The notes below the pieces were generated by a model, which was not told the DNA's origin, made no database searches, and saw nothing but the letters and a program-made list of their open reading frames with translations. The translations under genes and the position numbers were made by a program. From contig NW_025813875.1 of assembly GCF_021917145.1 (NCBI RefSeq), forward strand, positions 22,302-86,301: a stretch of 64,000 bases of DNA. The letters run 5' to 3'. Shown here in pieces: positions 24,181 to 35,824 of this stretch. Position 1 is the first letter of the stretch; every line of letters starts with the position of its first letter. The stretch comes from Hypomesus transpacificus (taxonomy: Eukaryota > Chordata > Actinopteri > Osmeriformes > Osmeridae).

Positions 24181-25411
24181 CTATAGAGGACATTTTCCGT
24201 TTCCATGCAACTAATATGACGTGATGCAGTTCCTCTACAGCCCTTGAATGCTATAACATTAGCATCCCCACGTAATCGTGATTTTGTTTATCTGAAATAC
24301 CACCAAGCCGCACATTTTCTTACCTTGCTCAAATACGTCCATCTGTGACTTGGGCTACTGTTAAGATCTGAAGGAAAACTTCCAACTCGTTGGCGCGTGG
24401 GTCTTTCGCTCTTCTCATCAACTGCAGTCACAGATATCGGTTCAGTTTAATCACAAAATGCGAATGATTAATCCTTAATAGTACCATCAGTTGTACATTT
24501 CATTCGAGTACCTTCCGCAGTATTTCTTTAATGCCGCTTTATCGTTTATCTATGATGACTGCGGAGCGACAAACTCGCTCAAAGAACAGCACAGGTAAAA
24601 TTGTAAGCCAACAAGCCACTAAAATAGAAAATGTGAAACGTAGGCTACGCTGTGCTCTATCATTTATTTGTGTCAGTATATTGTGAGTGTATGCGCATAT
24701 TGTTTGTTCTGTTGGAATGTTCCTGAAATACTTTTTACCGCCAAACTCAACTAACCGGTCATGTAGCATTAGGCCTAGAGGCCGGATGCATTTTCTATCA
24801 GAGCAAACAAACCAGACTTTAAAACTGAAACTCGTTCCAGCTAGCGAGAAAGACAGAATTAATTGGAAACAATCGTCAGAAATATATTAGCAACATTCTG
24901 AAAAATATCATGATGATCACAATTTGGCTTTTTTGAAACCATTCAAAAACTCCATACAGCCGGAGCAACACGAGGAAACACCTGCCAGTTTACAGTAATT
25001 CCGGCCAAACTCGGAGGTTTTCGGAACCGAGCAGGAGCTGAGGGGGCAGGGGCGCCGCCAGGAATTTTGGGCCCCATGAAAAAAACAAAAAAAAAAACAA
25101 TAACTGATCACTTCTATTAGTTTTTCTATTTTGGTCATTGAATCGTTCTTCAGAAAAACCGTAGTTTATACTCTTGTTTGGATTCGATTATTAGTATTAT
25201 TGTAATTAAACAATAGCCTAATGATAGCCTATGTATTATCTTGGATATTGACATTTGACATTTTGTCAACATTTCATTTCAATACATTTTAAATGTCATG
25301 TTTTGAATCTCCTTATTTCCTTAGAGTTCCATCCTGGTTTATGCCGGTCATGGTGTTAACGGCATCACGGCGTGTGATGTTGAGATTTGGTTGATAATGT
25401 GGTGTATAGCC

Positions 25412-25815
25412 CAGGGATGGATTAACGAACGGGCCTACCGGGCCCAGGCCCAGGGGCCCATGAGCTCAGGGGGCCCCTAAGCCAGAGCCTCCGCGCGTGA
25501 CGTCGCTGTTATTAACATTGTATTGATATGAATATGATGATATGACACGATGCACCGTAGCCGGTATATGCTAGACTTAATTCATTCATGTCAGTAACAG
25601 GGCCCCAATAGTCCTACTGAGGGATGGATTACCGAACGAGCCTACCGGCACCAGGGGCCCATGAGCTCAGGGGGCCCCTAAGCCAGAGCCTCTGCGTGAC
25701 GTCGCTGTTATTAACATTGTATTGATATGATGATATGACACGATGTGCCGTAGCTGGTAAATGCTAGGCTTAAGTCATTCATGTCAATAACAGGGCCCCA
25801 AAAGTCCTACTGAAA
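25412..25815. repeat. ~200-bp tandem duplication of a dispersed repeat
   Basis: Two adjacent copies, each with GGGATGGATTA, GGGGCCCATGAGCTCAGGGG, GTGACGTCGCTGTTATTAAC and AACAGGGCCCCAA. The second has small deletions. Origin not recognised. Confidence 0.8.
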
Positions 25816-26089
25816 AACTAAAGAATAGCCTAAACATTCACTTTGAAGATGTCACAAGAAAGAAACCATCATGATACCTTTCAAGTGAGTGTTTATCTCC
25901 TCAGTTTATCTATAGGACTTTAGAGGGATTGAGTACTCCATGCAATATGGGCCCTTCAAATCTGTAGGGAGAAATCCAAAAAGCAAGTGCAAAACAATAG
26001 CATTAGAGCTCTGTCTAAGCAACCCCACCCCCACCCTACACACAAATGCGCTGTTTATGTGGCATTTGTGTCATGTGGCCATGACATAA

Positions 26090-26330
26090 TCTAACAAGTA
26101 GTTATAGGGCAGTCTGGATAGGTCTGTATGATGACATCAACAGCTGGAGGTGGTCTCTGGAAGACAGTCAGTACTATGGAGAGGGACTTCTCATTTGTTG
26201 AGAACTTTCTTTGTTCATATTCTATGACATTCTTGAATGCAAAATGTTCTTCGTAACAAATGCTTTTACTGATTAATAAACATATAAAAAAATCTGGAAT
26301 GACGACCACTAAGATCGTAAGGCCTAAATA
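26090..26330 (+). pseudogene. Truncated C-type lectin fragment fused to a lectin 3' flank
   Basis: The first ~95 bp match the middle of the first lectin domain of genes A to C (AGTTATAGGGCAGTCTGGAT, then ACAGTCAGTACTATGGAGAG). At about 26187 the match jumps to sequence found downstream of the stop in A and B (TCATTTGTTGAGAACTTTCT). An internal deletion removed the rest of the gene. Not functional. Confidence 0.8.
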
Positions 26331-26972
26331 GACGTGTTCCGCTTCACGCTAATGAGCTTTCATGCAAACTAGTTGAATTGCAGGCAAGTGTATTTTGTAT
26401 ATCATAAAAGGTTTTACATAAAGTAACATATTACCTAGAACCATCTCAACCCAGAGAGAAACATAAGAGAAGGCATAGATGTTGCTAAACAGAAGCTTTT
26501 TCTGTTACAATGGAAACAGTAGACAGGAGGTGAACATTGAGAAAATAGACAGGTAAGAGCTTGGTTAACATACATAGGGCAGGTTTGCTTAATTATGGCT
26601 AAACTGTGTGAGCTATTTTTAAAGAGGAAGATGTAGAGATCGTTTCATAATTGTTTGTCCTCATAAAGTTAATGGTTAGGGTTGATTATGAACTACACAC
26701 TTCTGATCCTTGATCTTCTGATGTACTTAATCTTTGTCCATTGATAAAACACGGTTCTGTTAATGATTTCATTGATAATCATCATTATAATGATAATGCA
26801 TGTCTTTACTTGATAATTTGCCATTTTCCTGACTTACTGTTGTTCCTCTTACCTGAATCGTATCATTTCCACTGAACCTTCTAATACGAGTACATGACGT
26901 CCCTTCAGAATGACAGAACTGTGTGATGGTTTTGTTAGACTTGTTGCAAACAAAAGTAAAAACCTAAAAGGT

Positions 26973-27086
26973 TAGGGTGAAGAGCCTTGCACAAGGACAC
27001 AATGTCATTTGGAGGGGCCGGGAATTAAACCAGCGACCTTCTGATTACTAGGCCGACTCCCTAACCGCTCAGCCACCTGACTCCCT
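26973..27086 (-). repeat. Fragment of the tRNA-derived SINE
   Basis: Contains the reverse-strand head CTAACCGCTCAGCCACCTGA and the CCTTGCACAAGGACACAATG middle. Sits just upstream of the lectin A signal exon. Confidence 0.7.
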
Positions 27087-27113
27087 ATCATCCAGCAAGA
27101 CCAGTCATCCAAT

Positions 27114-29393
27114 ATGAAGATGCTGGTCCTGATGAGTACACTTCTATCAGGCCAGTGTCCTTTTGGTTCTTGTAGTTCTTAATGACAGATTTATGTAGTT
27201 TTCCTCTGCAGAATGAACTGAACTAAGCTTTGGGCTCGACTGTCCTTTTATTTACCTTTTAAGTTCACACACATGTATTAGAAATTGGAAACAGGTGGAC
27301 CAAACAAACTGAACGTTTGTTCTTGTATATTGACAACAGGACTGTGTGCCCTCTCAAATCAAATCAAATCAAATCAAATTTATTTGTATAGCCCTTTTTA
27401 CACGCAAGCATGTCACAGAGGGCTTCACATGCGCCCATAGAACTGCCCCTCAACCAACCTAAACCCTCAAGGAAGACAAGGAAAAACTCCCAGAAAAACT
27501 ACCACCGGGAGAAAAAATGGAAGAAACCTTGGGAGGAGCAATTCAGAGAGGGATCCCCTCCTCCAGAGACGGTTGGTAAGAGAGAGGAGCAGAACACAAG
27601 CTAAACATAGTCATACAGTGTCAATGGGTTTTGAAACACCAAAATCCATTGTTCGGCTTTATAGACGTTGGATGGGACCGGGAAACTCGCTGTTGGCCGT
27701 CATGGAGACTGGATTCCGGGTGACGACCTGGTTCAGCGTAGGCAGACCGACGACCAAGCAGGTCCTGACAGCTCAAACCCCCCACACCACAGGGAATGTG
27801 TGGGGGGGGGGGGACAGAGAGGAGAGCAGGGATTAGAGAATGCCAGGAGCAGCTAACACTAACTCTCCTCATGCCTTTCTCATCAGTACCACCTTGTTAA
27901 CATCCCAAAGACCTGGACTGAAGCCCAGAGATACTGCAGAGAGAAGTACACTGACCTGGCCACCGTAGACAACATGGAGGACATGAACAAACTCATAAAA
28001 ATAGCAGACATGAACAATATAACTAGTACTGATAGGGCAGTCTGGATAGGTCTGTATGATGACATCAATACCTGGAAGTGGTCTCTGGAAGACAGTCAGT
28101 ACTATGGAGAGGGACAGGCTGAGTTCAGGAACTGGGGGCCTAAAGACCCCACAAATGGAGCTTCAGATTTATGTGCTGCGATTGGATATCTTACCAATTG
28201 GTATGATACTCCCTGTTCAGTTAGAAGAACCTTTGTCTGTAACCATGGTAAGAACATCTGTGGTAATATTTGTCTACATGGAAGAGACTGTCCAAAGTGG
28301 CAAAGTAAACAGAATCTGCAGAGGTGTGTGACTGACAAATTATACTATTTATACTGGGCACCATTGCAGGAAGAAACTGCTAACTAGGAGCAATATTGAT
28401 AAACATTTCAGGATATTCATATTTAAGGTTACATACAAGGATTTAGGTTCCTCATAATATTGTTTTTGGGGAGGACAAAAAAGACAAAATACTACAACTG
28501 AAAAGAAACTCAATTTTTGTCATCTGTAAACACTCTTCAAGACCATAATTGTTTTTGCAGGTGCAACTTTTGTCTACATTGATCAAAAAATGACCTGGAC
28601 AGAAGCTCAGAGTTACTGCAGGCAGCACTACACAGACCTGGCCAGTGTAAGGAGCCAGACTGAGAACCAGCAGATATCAAATATCAAACTTACCACTGTC
28701 ATGGCCTGGATCGGCCTGTACAGAATCCCATGGAAGTGGTCAGATGGGAGCAACTCCTCCTTCAGACACTGGGATCCAACTGAACCCAATGGATTAGGGG
28801 ATGAGTTTTGTGCAACTTCAACATTAAATTTTTCTGGCAAATGGTCAGACTGGCCCTGTGATACTGGATTTCCATTTTTCTGCCACGATTGTGTGTACAT
28901 TTGTACTTTTTAGTATCTTTTGCATCATTGTTCATTCCTGTATGTTCTAATTTTACAAAATTGTTGAAGTATTAGAAATGTGATGTTGTGCTGATAAATG
29001 TTCCGATGTGTTGTCAGAAATGCTTAGTTGTCTGTGTGTCTCAAGTCCCCAGAGTGCAGCAGCAGGTGGTGAGAATGAGTCTGACCAGAGAGAACTCTGG
29101 TGTGGACCTAGAGGATCCTGCTGTGATGGAGGCCATCTTACAACAGGTGAGACTGGTTGATTCATGTTGATCTTCGCTTTACGTAAAAAGGAGAGTACAA
29201 ATTCTTAGTCCAGACTCGCTCTCTTCCTCAGGTCCAGGTGAAGCTGAGAGAGAAGGGGCTGACTGAAGCCTTCCAGCTGAGGTGGAGAAAGCAGCCAGAT
29301 GGAAAGGTCTTCCACAAGGAGGAAGAAGAGAGTTCTCAGAGGAAGAGGAAGAAAAGGGAGAGGAAACCAGTTCTGACTAAGAAGGAAATATAA
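27114..29393 (+). pseudogene. Lectin A: two-domain C-type lectin, first domain exon interrupted by a repeat
   Basis: Same layout as the intact neighbour B. Signal exon 27114-27150 (MKMLVLMSTLLS). First lectin exon 27340-28247, split by a 507-bp insert. Second lectin exon 28561-28890, tail exons 29046-29146 and 29232-29393. Domain 1 shows KTWTEAQRYCREKYTDLATV, VWIGLYDD and FVCNHG. Domain 2 shows MTWTEAQSYCRQHYTDLASV, a Ca-type EPN (TEPNGLGDEFC) and KWSDWPC. The tail VQVKLREKGLTEAFQLRWRK is basic and helical. The insert brings in-frame stops right after GLCALS, so the usual first-exon join is lost. An alternative acceptor CATCAG at 27881-27886 lies in the right codon register for domain 1 but in a different phase from the signal exon. 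Probably non-functional, or no longer secreted. Confidence 0.75.
27356..27862 (+). mobile_element. 507-bp dispersed repeat inserted in lectin A
   Basis: Starts with (AAATC)n then AAATTTATTTGTATAGCCCT and GTCACAGAGGGCTTCACATG, a common fish repeat start. The uninterrupted site in gene B gives a 5-bp target duplication CTCTC (27351-27355 and 27863-27867). Class not assigned. Confidence 0.75.
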
Positions 29394-31333
29394 ATTTAGA
29401 AGATACATTTATTCTAAATCTACTTAGTGATAGAAAACACTATTTTACCTATTGTACCAGATACTGTGTTTTGATGTTCATCCCTTTATGAGTGTGGAGA
29501 TTCTTTTGGACTGCAGAGTACAGACACATATGCTGTATATCCCATGTACTTCTCTGTTTTACTTAATTTCATAGAAAATGTTCTTAACCAATGTGTTTAT
29601 TGATGCATCCATTATTCGTTTGACTTCCTGTAGCAATATTTACAGGTATTAGAGACCTGTAGTGGAAATGTTAAGTTTTGTTTCATTTATCTGCTAGTTT
29701 AGGCCTCATTTGTTCAGAACTTTCATGTCACAAATGTTCTTATTATATGACATTCTTGAATGCAAAATGTTTTTTACAAATGATTTTACTGATTAATAAA
29801 CGTATGAAGGATTTCTGGAATGACGACCACTGTGATCCTAAGGCCTAAAGTTTTGAATCTCCTGATGTGCTGGTTCCATCGTGGTTTATGCCGGTCATGG
29901 TGTTAACGGTATGGCGTGTGATGTCGATATTTGGTTGATAATGCGGTGTATAGCCTACCACAGTCTAAGGATATTTGACTGTTTCAATGGAAGCAGTTCC
30001 ACAATAGGATAACTTCATTGTGGTTTCAGGCAAATGATTTCCCTGTTGTTTTCAAAACAACTGTTTTGTGTTATGTGAAAGCACAGAAACAAAAGACAGA
30101 TACAAAGAGAGACACGAGAAGAGAGCATTAGAGAGATACAATACAGGAGAGAGACATTGACTGATAGGTAAGGCATGTTTAATTTAATTCCTATCAAAGT
30201 GATTGTGGTGAAATGTCAGACAGCTGCAAAAACGAGTAAAAATTAGTAAAAATGTCTTTACTATGATAGTCTCCCCTTCAAGCATATGTATATCGTGCTT
30301 ATAGTCATGGTGGATATGATGTATTAGTAATTTGTTTGTCTGTAGGACTTAACAAAGAATTCATGAAATAATATTGATGGTGTTTATGATTGGCTGGTAG
30401 GTGTCATTAAACTCGTGACAACTATCAACTCATCCTTCCGTATGCCTGCGCATCATCAATTGTAGCAGGACAAGTCATCCCAATTACTTGTCAGCGTGAG
30501 AAATTATTGAAATGCGTGGGTTCACGGCGAGAGCGTGATGCCCTGGCTGGGACACTGCTGTATCTGTACTTGGTTCACAGGTTTTGAGGTTGATACCATA
30601 GTGTAGATATTTTACACACACTGCAAGTGATCGTACAGGCAAAAATAGATGCGTTCCATCATGTCATGTGGTAGCGCTTGTGCTGGAATGCAAACTATCA
30701 AAAGCCAGTGTATTTTGAATACTGTTTTATACTTATTTTACATAAAGTAGCTAATTACCTGGAACCATCTTAAGCCAGAGAGAAATACAAGAAAGTCCTG
30801 GACGTTCCTAGACAGAAGTGTTTTCCTTTACTAATAACAGCAGAGAGGCAGTGAAAATTGAGCGATAAACAAGTGAAAAATTGCTGAAATGTATGTAGGG
30901 CTGGTTTGCTTAATTGTGGCGAAACTTTGTAAGCTATTTTTAAAGAGAAAGGTGTGAGAATTGTTTCATAATGGTTGTTTGTCCTTATAACATTGATGGT
31001 TAGAGTTGATTATGAACTACGCACTTCTGATCCTTGATCTTCTGATGTACTCTATCTTTGTCCATTGATAAAACACGGTCTTGCGAATGATTTCATTGAT
31101 AATCATCATGATAGAAATACATCTTTGCTTGTTCCTTGACTTACTGTTGTTCCTCTTACCTGAATCGTATCACTACCACTGAACCTTCTAAAACAAGTAC
31201 TTGACGTCCCTTCAGAATGACAGTGTTGTGTAATGGTTTTGTTAGACTTGCTGCAAACAAGAGTAAAAACCCTTCTAAGGGTTTTGAACTGTTTTGAGTG
31301 TTTTGCAGTGCTGAATCGTCATCCATCCTGAAG
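29394..31333. other. Spacer between lectins A and B
   Basis: Begins with the A 3' UTR. From about 30640 it resembles the upstream block of A and C (CATAAAGTAGCTAATTACCT, then CCATTGATAAAACACGGT). Likely promoter and 5' non-coding exons of B. No other gene seen. Confidence 0.5.
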
Positions 31334-33973
31334 ATGCTGGTCCTGATGACTACACTTCTATCAGGCCAGTGGCCTCTTGGTTCTTGTAGTTCTTAATGAC
31401 AGATTTATGTAGTTTTCCTCTGCAGAATGAACTGAACTAAGCTTTAGGCTCGACTGTTCTTTTACTTACAAATTCACACACACATATTAGAAATTAGAAA
31501 CAGGTGCACTAACAAACTCAACATGTGTTCTTGTATATTGACCACAGGACTGTGTGCCCTCTCCTCATGCCGTCTTCATCAATACCACCTTGTTAACATC
31601 CGAAAGACCTGGACTGAAGCCCAGAGATACTGCAGAGAGAAGAACACTGACCTGGCCACCATAGACAACATGGAGGACATGAACAAGCTAGTCAATATAG
31701 CAAAAATGACTGATCTAACAAGTAGTTATAGGGCAGTCTGGATAGGTATGCACAAAGGCTGGAGGTGGTCTCTGGAAGACTGTCAGTACTATGGAGAGGG
31801 ACAGGCTGAGTTCAGGAACTGGGAGGTTAATGAACCCACAAATGGAGCTTCAGATTTGTGTGCTGGGATTGGAAGTCTTTCCAAGTGGTATGACTCTTCC
31901 TGTTCAGTTAGAAGACCCTTTGTCTGTAACCAAGGTAAGCACATCTGTGTCATTAACGTCTACATGTATTCATTTAGAAGAGGCTGTCCAAGGTGGCAAG
32001 GTGCACAGAATCTGCAGAGGTGTGTGACTACAAATGATACTATTTATAATGGGCACCATTGCAGGAAGAAACTGCTAACTAGGAGCAATATTGATTAACA
32101 TTTCAGGTCATTAATATTTTAGGGTGCATATAAGGCCAGTCTCCACTAGCTAAAAGTTGAAGACAGGATGATAGCTGCATTTCTTTTGTCAACATGGCGC
32201 CTCTTGCAGTCTAAAACACCAGCTGATCCGTTTAGGCAACTAAATACAAATGTAGCCTCACATAGCTATGCCACTAGACGAGCAAAAGAAGGTAGGTTTT
32301 CACTCCCCAGAGCTAATACCAATTTTCTTAAACGAACTGTGGGATACAGGGCCATAAAGTAACGGAACCTACTACAGACGGAAATTTTAAACATGACACG
32401 TAAATATATGTTCAAAAAGCAAATAACGAAACACTTGGGTACAGCGTACTTGTGACACCAGATGGTGATATACTGTACAGAAATGTGTAATACTCTCTTA
32501 CATGGTTTGCAGTTTACGCTTCTATGGAATTGGATATGTCAGCGTTTTATATCATGACAAAAGGAAAATTGCATAACCACTAGGTACATTTTATTATATT
32601 TGTAATGTAAAATTGTATGATCATTATTTTTATGTATTTTAACTTTTGATACTTGTAATGTAATATATGTTTTAAATGTTAGATATTGGTATTGTAATGT
32701 ATGTTTCAAATGTTTGTTGTTAGTATGTAAGTCCCCACAGTATGTGGACCCCACTGAAAGTAGCTCTGTCTTAGGGTAGAGGTAATAGGGATCCTTATAA
32801 ATAAATACAATAAATAAGGAGTTAGGTTCCATTTAGTCATTTAGCAGACGCTCTTATCGCCCAGAGCGACTCACAGTAAGTACAGGGACATTCCCCCCAA
32901 GGCAAGTAGGGTGAAGTGCCTTGCCCAAGGACACACGTCTCGGCTGGGAATCGATCCAACAACCTTCTGATTTCCAGCCCGATTCCCTAGTCGTTCAGCT
33001 TCCTGACTCCCTGACTCCCTAAGATTCCTCTTAATATTGTTTTTGGGGAGCACAAAAAAGACAAAATACTACAACCGAAAATAAACATCATTTTTGTCAT
33101 CTGTAAATACTCTTCAAAACCATAATTGTTTTTGCAGGTGTAACTTTTTTCTACATTAATCAACAAATGACCTGGACGGAAGCTAAAAGTTACTGCAGAG
33201 AGCACTACACAGACCTGGCCAGAGTGAGGTGCCAGACTGAGAACCAGCAGATATCGAATATCAAACCTGCAGATGTCAATGCCTGGATCGGCCTGTACAG
33301 AGACCCATGGAAGTGGTCAGATGGTAGCAAATCCACCTTCAGATACTGGAGAATTACTGAACCTAATAATAACTTAGGGAATGAATTCTGCGTAGCATCA
33401 GAGTTTGCTGACGCTGGCATATGGGCAGACTGGCCCTGTAATTGGACATTCCCTTTTTTCTGCAATAGTGAGTTACCTTTTTTCTTTTAAATAAATATGA
33501 CACCAACTGTTTTTTTCTTGTAGGCCTATGTCCTTCTTTTACACTGTGGTTAAGTTTCTGAATGTGAAGTTGTGCTGATAAATGTTCCGATGTGTTGTCA
33601 GAAATGTTGAGTTGTCTGTGTGTCTCAAGTCCCCAGAGTGCAGCAGCAGGTGGTGAGGATGAGTCTGACCAGAGAGAACTCTGGTGTGGACCTAGAGGAT
33701 CCTGCTGTGAAGGAGGCCATCTTACAACAGGTGAGACTTGTTGATTCATGTTGATCTTCACTTTAAAGAGGAGAGTACAAATTCTTAGTCCAGACTCGCT
33801 CTCTTCCTCAGGTCCAGGTGAAGCTGAGAGAGAAGGGGCTGACTGAAGCCTTCCAGCTGAGGTGGAGAAAGCAGCCAGATGGAAAGGTCTTCCACAAGGA
33901 GGAAGAAGAGAGTTCTCAGAGGAAGAGGAAGAAAAGGGAGAGGAAACCAGTTCTGACTAAGAAGGAATTATAA
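31334..33973 (+). CDS. Lectin B: secreted tandem C-type lectin-domain protein (intact)
   Basis: Mannose-receptor-like fish lectin, likely secreted and binding sugars in a Ca-dependent way through domain 2. Exons: 31334-31364, 31548-31934, 33138-33467, 33630-33730, 33812-33973; phases join to 336 codons plus stop. Signal MLVLMTTLLSGLCA (the MKM start of C is CTG-AAG-ATG here, so ATG 31334 is used). Domain 1, residues ~15-140: KTWTEAQRYC, AVWIGMHKGWRWS, NEPTNGASDLC, FVCNQG; its site is EPT, so Ca binding is doubtful. Domain 2, ~140-250: MTWTEAKSYCREHYTDLARV, WIGLYRDPWKWSDGS, EPNNNLGNEFC, WADWPC. Tail ~250-336 has VRMSLTRENSGVDLEDPAVK then a Lys/Arg-rich end. No membrane segment in the tail. The signal-exon donor appears to be GC, not GT. 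Sugar specificity is inferred only. Confidence 0.85.
32831..33020 (-). mobile_element. tRNA-derived SINE in lectin B intron 2
   Basis: Reverse-strand copy of the same SINE: tail ATTTAGCAGACGCTCTTAT, middle GTGCCTTGCCCAAGGACACA, and a degenerate head near 32985-33010. Confidence 0.8.
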
Positions 33974-34407
33974 ATTTAGTAGATACATTTATTCTAAATC
34001 TGCTTAGTGATAGAAAACACTATGTTACCTATTGTACCAGATACTGTATTTTGATGTTCATCCCTTTATAAGTGTGGAGATTCTTTTGGACTGCAGAGTA
34101 CAGACACACATACTGTATATCCCATGTACTTCTCTGTTTTACTTTCTTTCATACAAAATGTTCATAGCCAATGTGTTTGTTAATGAATACAGCTATCAAT
34201 CGTTTGACTTCCTGTAGCAATATTTACAGGTATTAGAGACCTGTAGAGGAAATGTTAAGTTTTGTTTAATTTATCTACTAGTTTAGGCCTCATTTGTTGA
34301 GAACTTTCTTTGTTCCTATTATGACATTCTTGAATGCAAAACGTTCTTCATAACAAATGCTTTTACTGATTAATAAACGTATTAGAGCTGTCAAACGATT
34401 AAAATAT

Positions 34408-34779
34408 TGTAGCGACCCACGGATTGGTCGCGTGTTAACTCGCGCTGTTGGCGCAAAGGATTGTGGGTGGCGCAATTCACATACTTGTTTCATGTTTGGT
34501 TAATGTTGTATGCATGTTTGAGTTGAGTGTTGTTGTTCTGTCAATTAGGTTTGTCAGTGGATGATGTATGGATATTAGTAACTATAAGTTATCGTTGTTG
34601 CCATAACTGTGAATTGTATGTGAGTTAATGACTTGTTGTTGGCATTCTCATGTGATTGGTGGTGTAGTAATAAAACCTGTAGTCGAGCGGTGTATGGGAC
34701 ACAGGATAAAAAGGTCCTCTTCTCTGCGTGAGATTATTACGCATCCACTCCAATATAGACCCCTAGCGCCATTGTTACA
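34408..34779 (+). repeat. 5' LTR of the Gypsy element
   Basis: Starts TGTAGCGACCCACGG and ends GCGCCATTGTTACA. TATA-like AGGATAAAAAGG at about 34702 could be the promoter. Same length as the 3' LTR. Confidence 0.93.
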
Positions 34780-34780
34780 T

Positions 34781-34798
34781 TGGTGTCAGAAGTGGGAT
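34781..34798 (+). promoter_or_regulatory. Primer-binding site matching tRNA-Leu
   Basis: TGGTGTCAGAAGTGGGAT lies 1 nt after the LTR. Its complement matches the CCA-tailed 3' end of vertebrate tRNA-Leu(CAA), which ends in CCCACTTCTGACA. tRNA assignment is from memory. Confidence 0.75.
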
Positions 34799-35824
34799 GG
34801 CGCAACCACGCAGGATGGAGGAAGAAATCGCAGATCTTGAAGAGACCATTAAGAGGACTCAGCTACACCTGGAGAAACGTAGGCTGAAGATGGAGCGTTC
34901 CAGGGCAAGAACGTCGTCCCACGCTGATGGGTCCAGTGTGCAACGGCCTTGTCGCCCCTAGAGGCCGGGAGTGGAACCACAGAACACACAGCCATAGCTG
35001 TGGACATCCAACCTGACCTACCTGGGGCGTCCCCACAGGTGGATGTTGGGGCCATCCTGCCCCGTTCCACTGCCATGCCAAGAACACCAGCGAAGGTGCC
35101 CAAGTTCAATGGAGAGACGCTCCTGGAGCCATATCTTGCCCAGTTCCAGTTGGCAGTGTGGCATGGTGGTTGGAGCAGCGAGGAAGCCGCCACTCATCTT
35201 GCCCTGGCGCTGGAGGGAAATGCGCTGCAGGTGCTCCTGGATCTGACCCCGGGAGAACAGCGGAACCTGGAGACCTTGACCGGGGCCTTGGAGAGGCGGT
35301 TCGGGCAGCCACCATTCCCTGACCAGAGTAGGGACAGGCTAGCCAGCTGTCGCAGCCAGGAGGGAGGGAGTTTGGGCGCTTTCGCCGCAGATATCCAGCT
35401 CTACGCCCGCCATGGCTATCCAATGTTCGACGCCGCTGCAAGAGGGGAACTGGCTCTCCATGCATTCCTCAAGGGGCTTATGCCAGAGCAGCTACGCCAG
35501 CATGTGCGTCTCACCATGCCCAGAACCCTGGAGGGGGCTCTTCAAGAAGCGGTACGGGCAGAGGCGGTGCTCTGCACTCAGGCTGCCCCACGGCTGTCCC
35601 TTCCACACGTCCGGGCCATCGACTGTGAGGGTGAGGAGGCCGAGCCAGTTTGTCAGGTGCAGTTTCAGCGGCGGCCAGCCCCAGCTGGGAACCGTCGATC
35701 TCGATCCACTCTTCGGTGCTATCGTTGTGACGAACCTGGTCACATTGCCCGTGACTGCCCAGCACCAGCACCAGTCTCCAGAGCACCACAGCAGACGGGA
35801 AACGACGGGGGGGTGGCGCAGTGA
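34797..35824 (+). pseudogene. gag: gag of the Gypsy element, frame-broken near its start
   Basis: Capsid/nucleocapsid precursor that packages the element RNA. The first ATG at 34797 opens a frame with a charged coiled-coil-like stretch (MEEEIADLEETIKRTQLHL) that stops at 34959-34961. The main gag frame is open from about 34949 to 35824 in another register. Its middle has the capsid-like LAQFQLAVWHGGWSSEEAAT, and it ends with one CCHC zinc knuckle, CYRCDEPGHIARDC. The mismatch between the two frames points to a small deletion near 34945. Gag and pol overlap by a few bases in different frames (pol in -1), as in many Gypsy elements. Confidence 0.85.

Larger units (their letters stand above)
22275..26089. 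other. Intergenic region upstream of adcy4
   Basis: Expected to hold the adcy4 promoter and 5' non-coding exons. Contains the listed minisatellite, CT tracts, poly-G and a 0.2-kb duplication. I see no convincing protein exon. Confidence 0.5.

Noticed and set aside
32168-32362. 64-residue plus-strand ORF in lectin B intron 2
   Set aside because: No domain or paralogue support and not present in the other lectin loci; likely chance or repeat-derived.
34797-34961. Separate short gene before gag
   Set aside because: It is the out-of-register start of gag; the position right after the primer-binding site and the charged helix fit gag.
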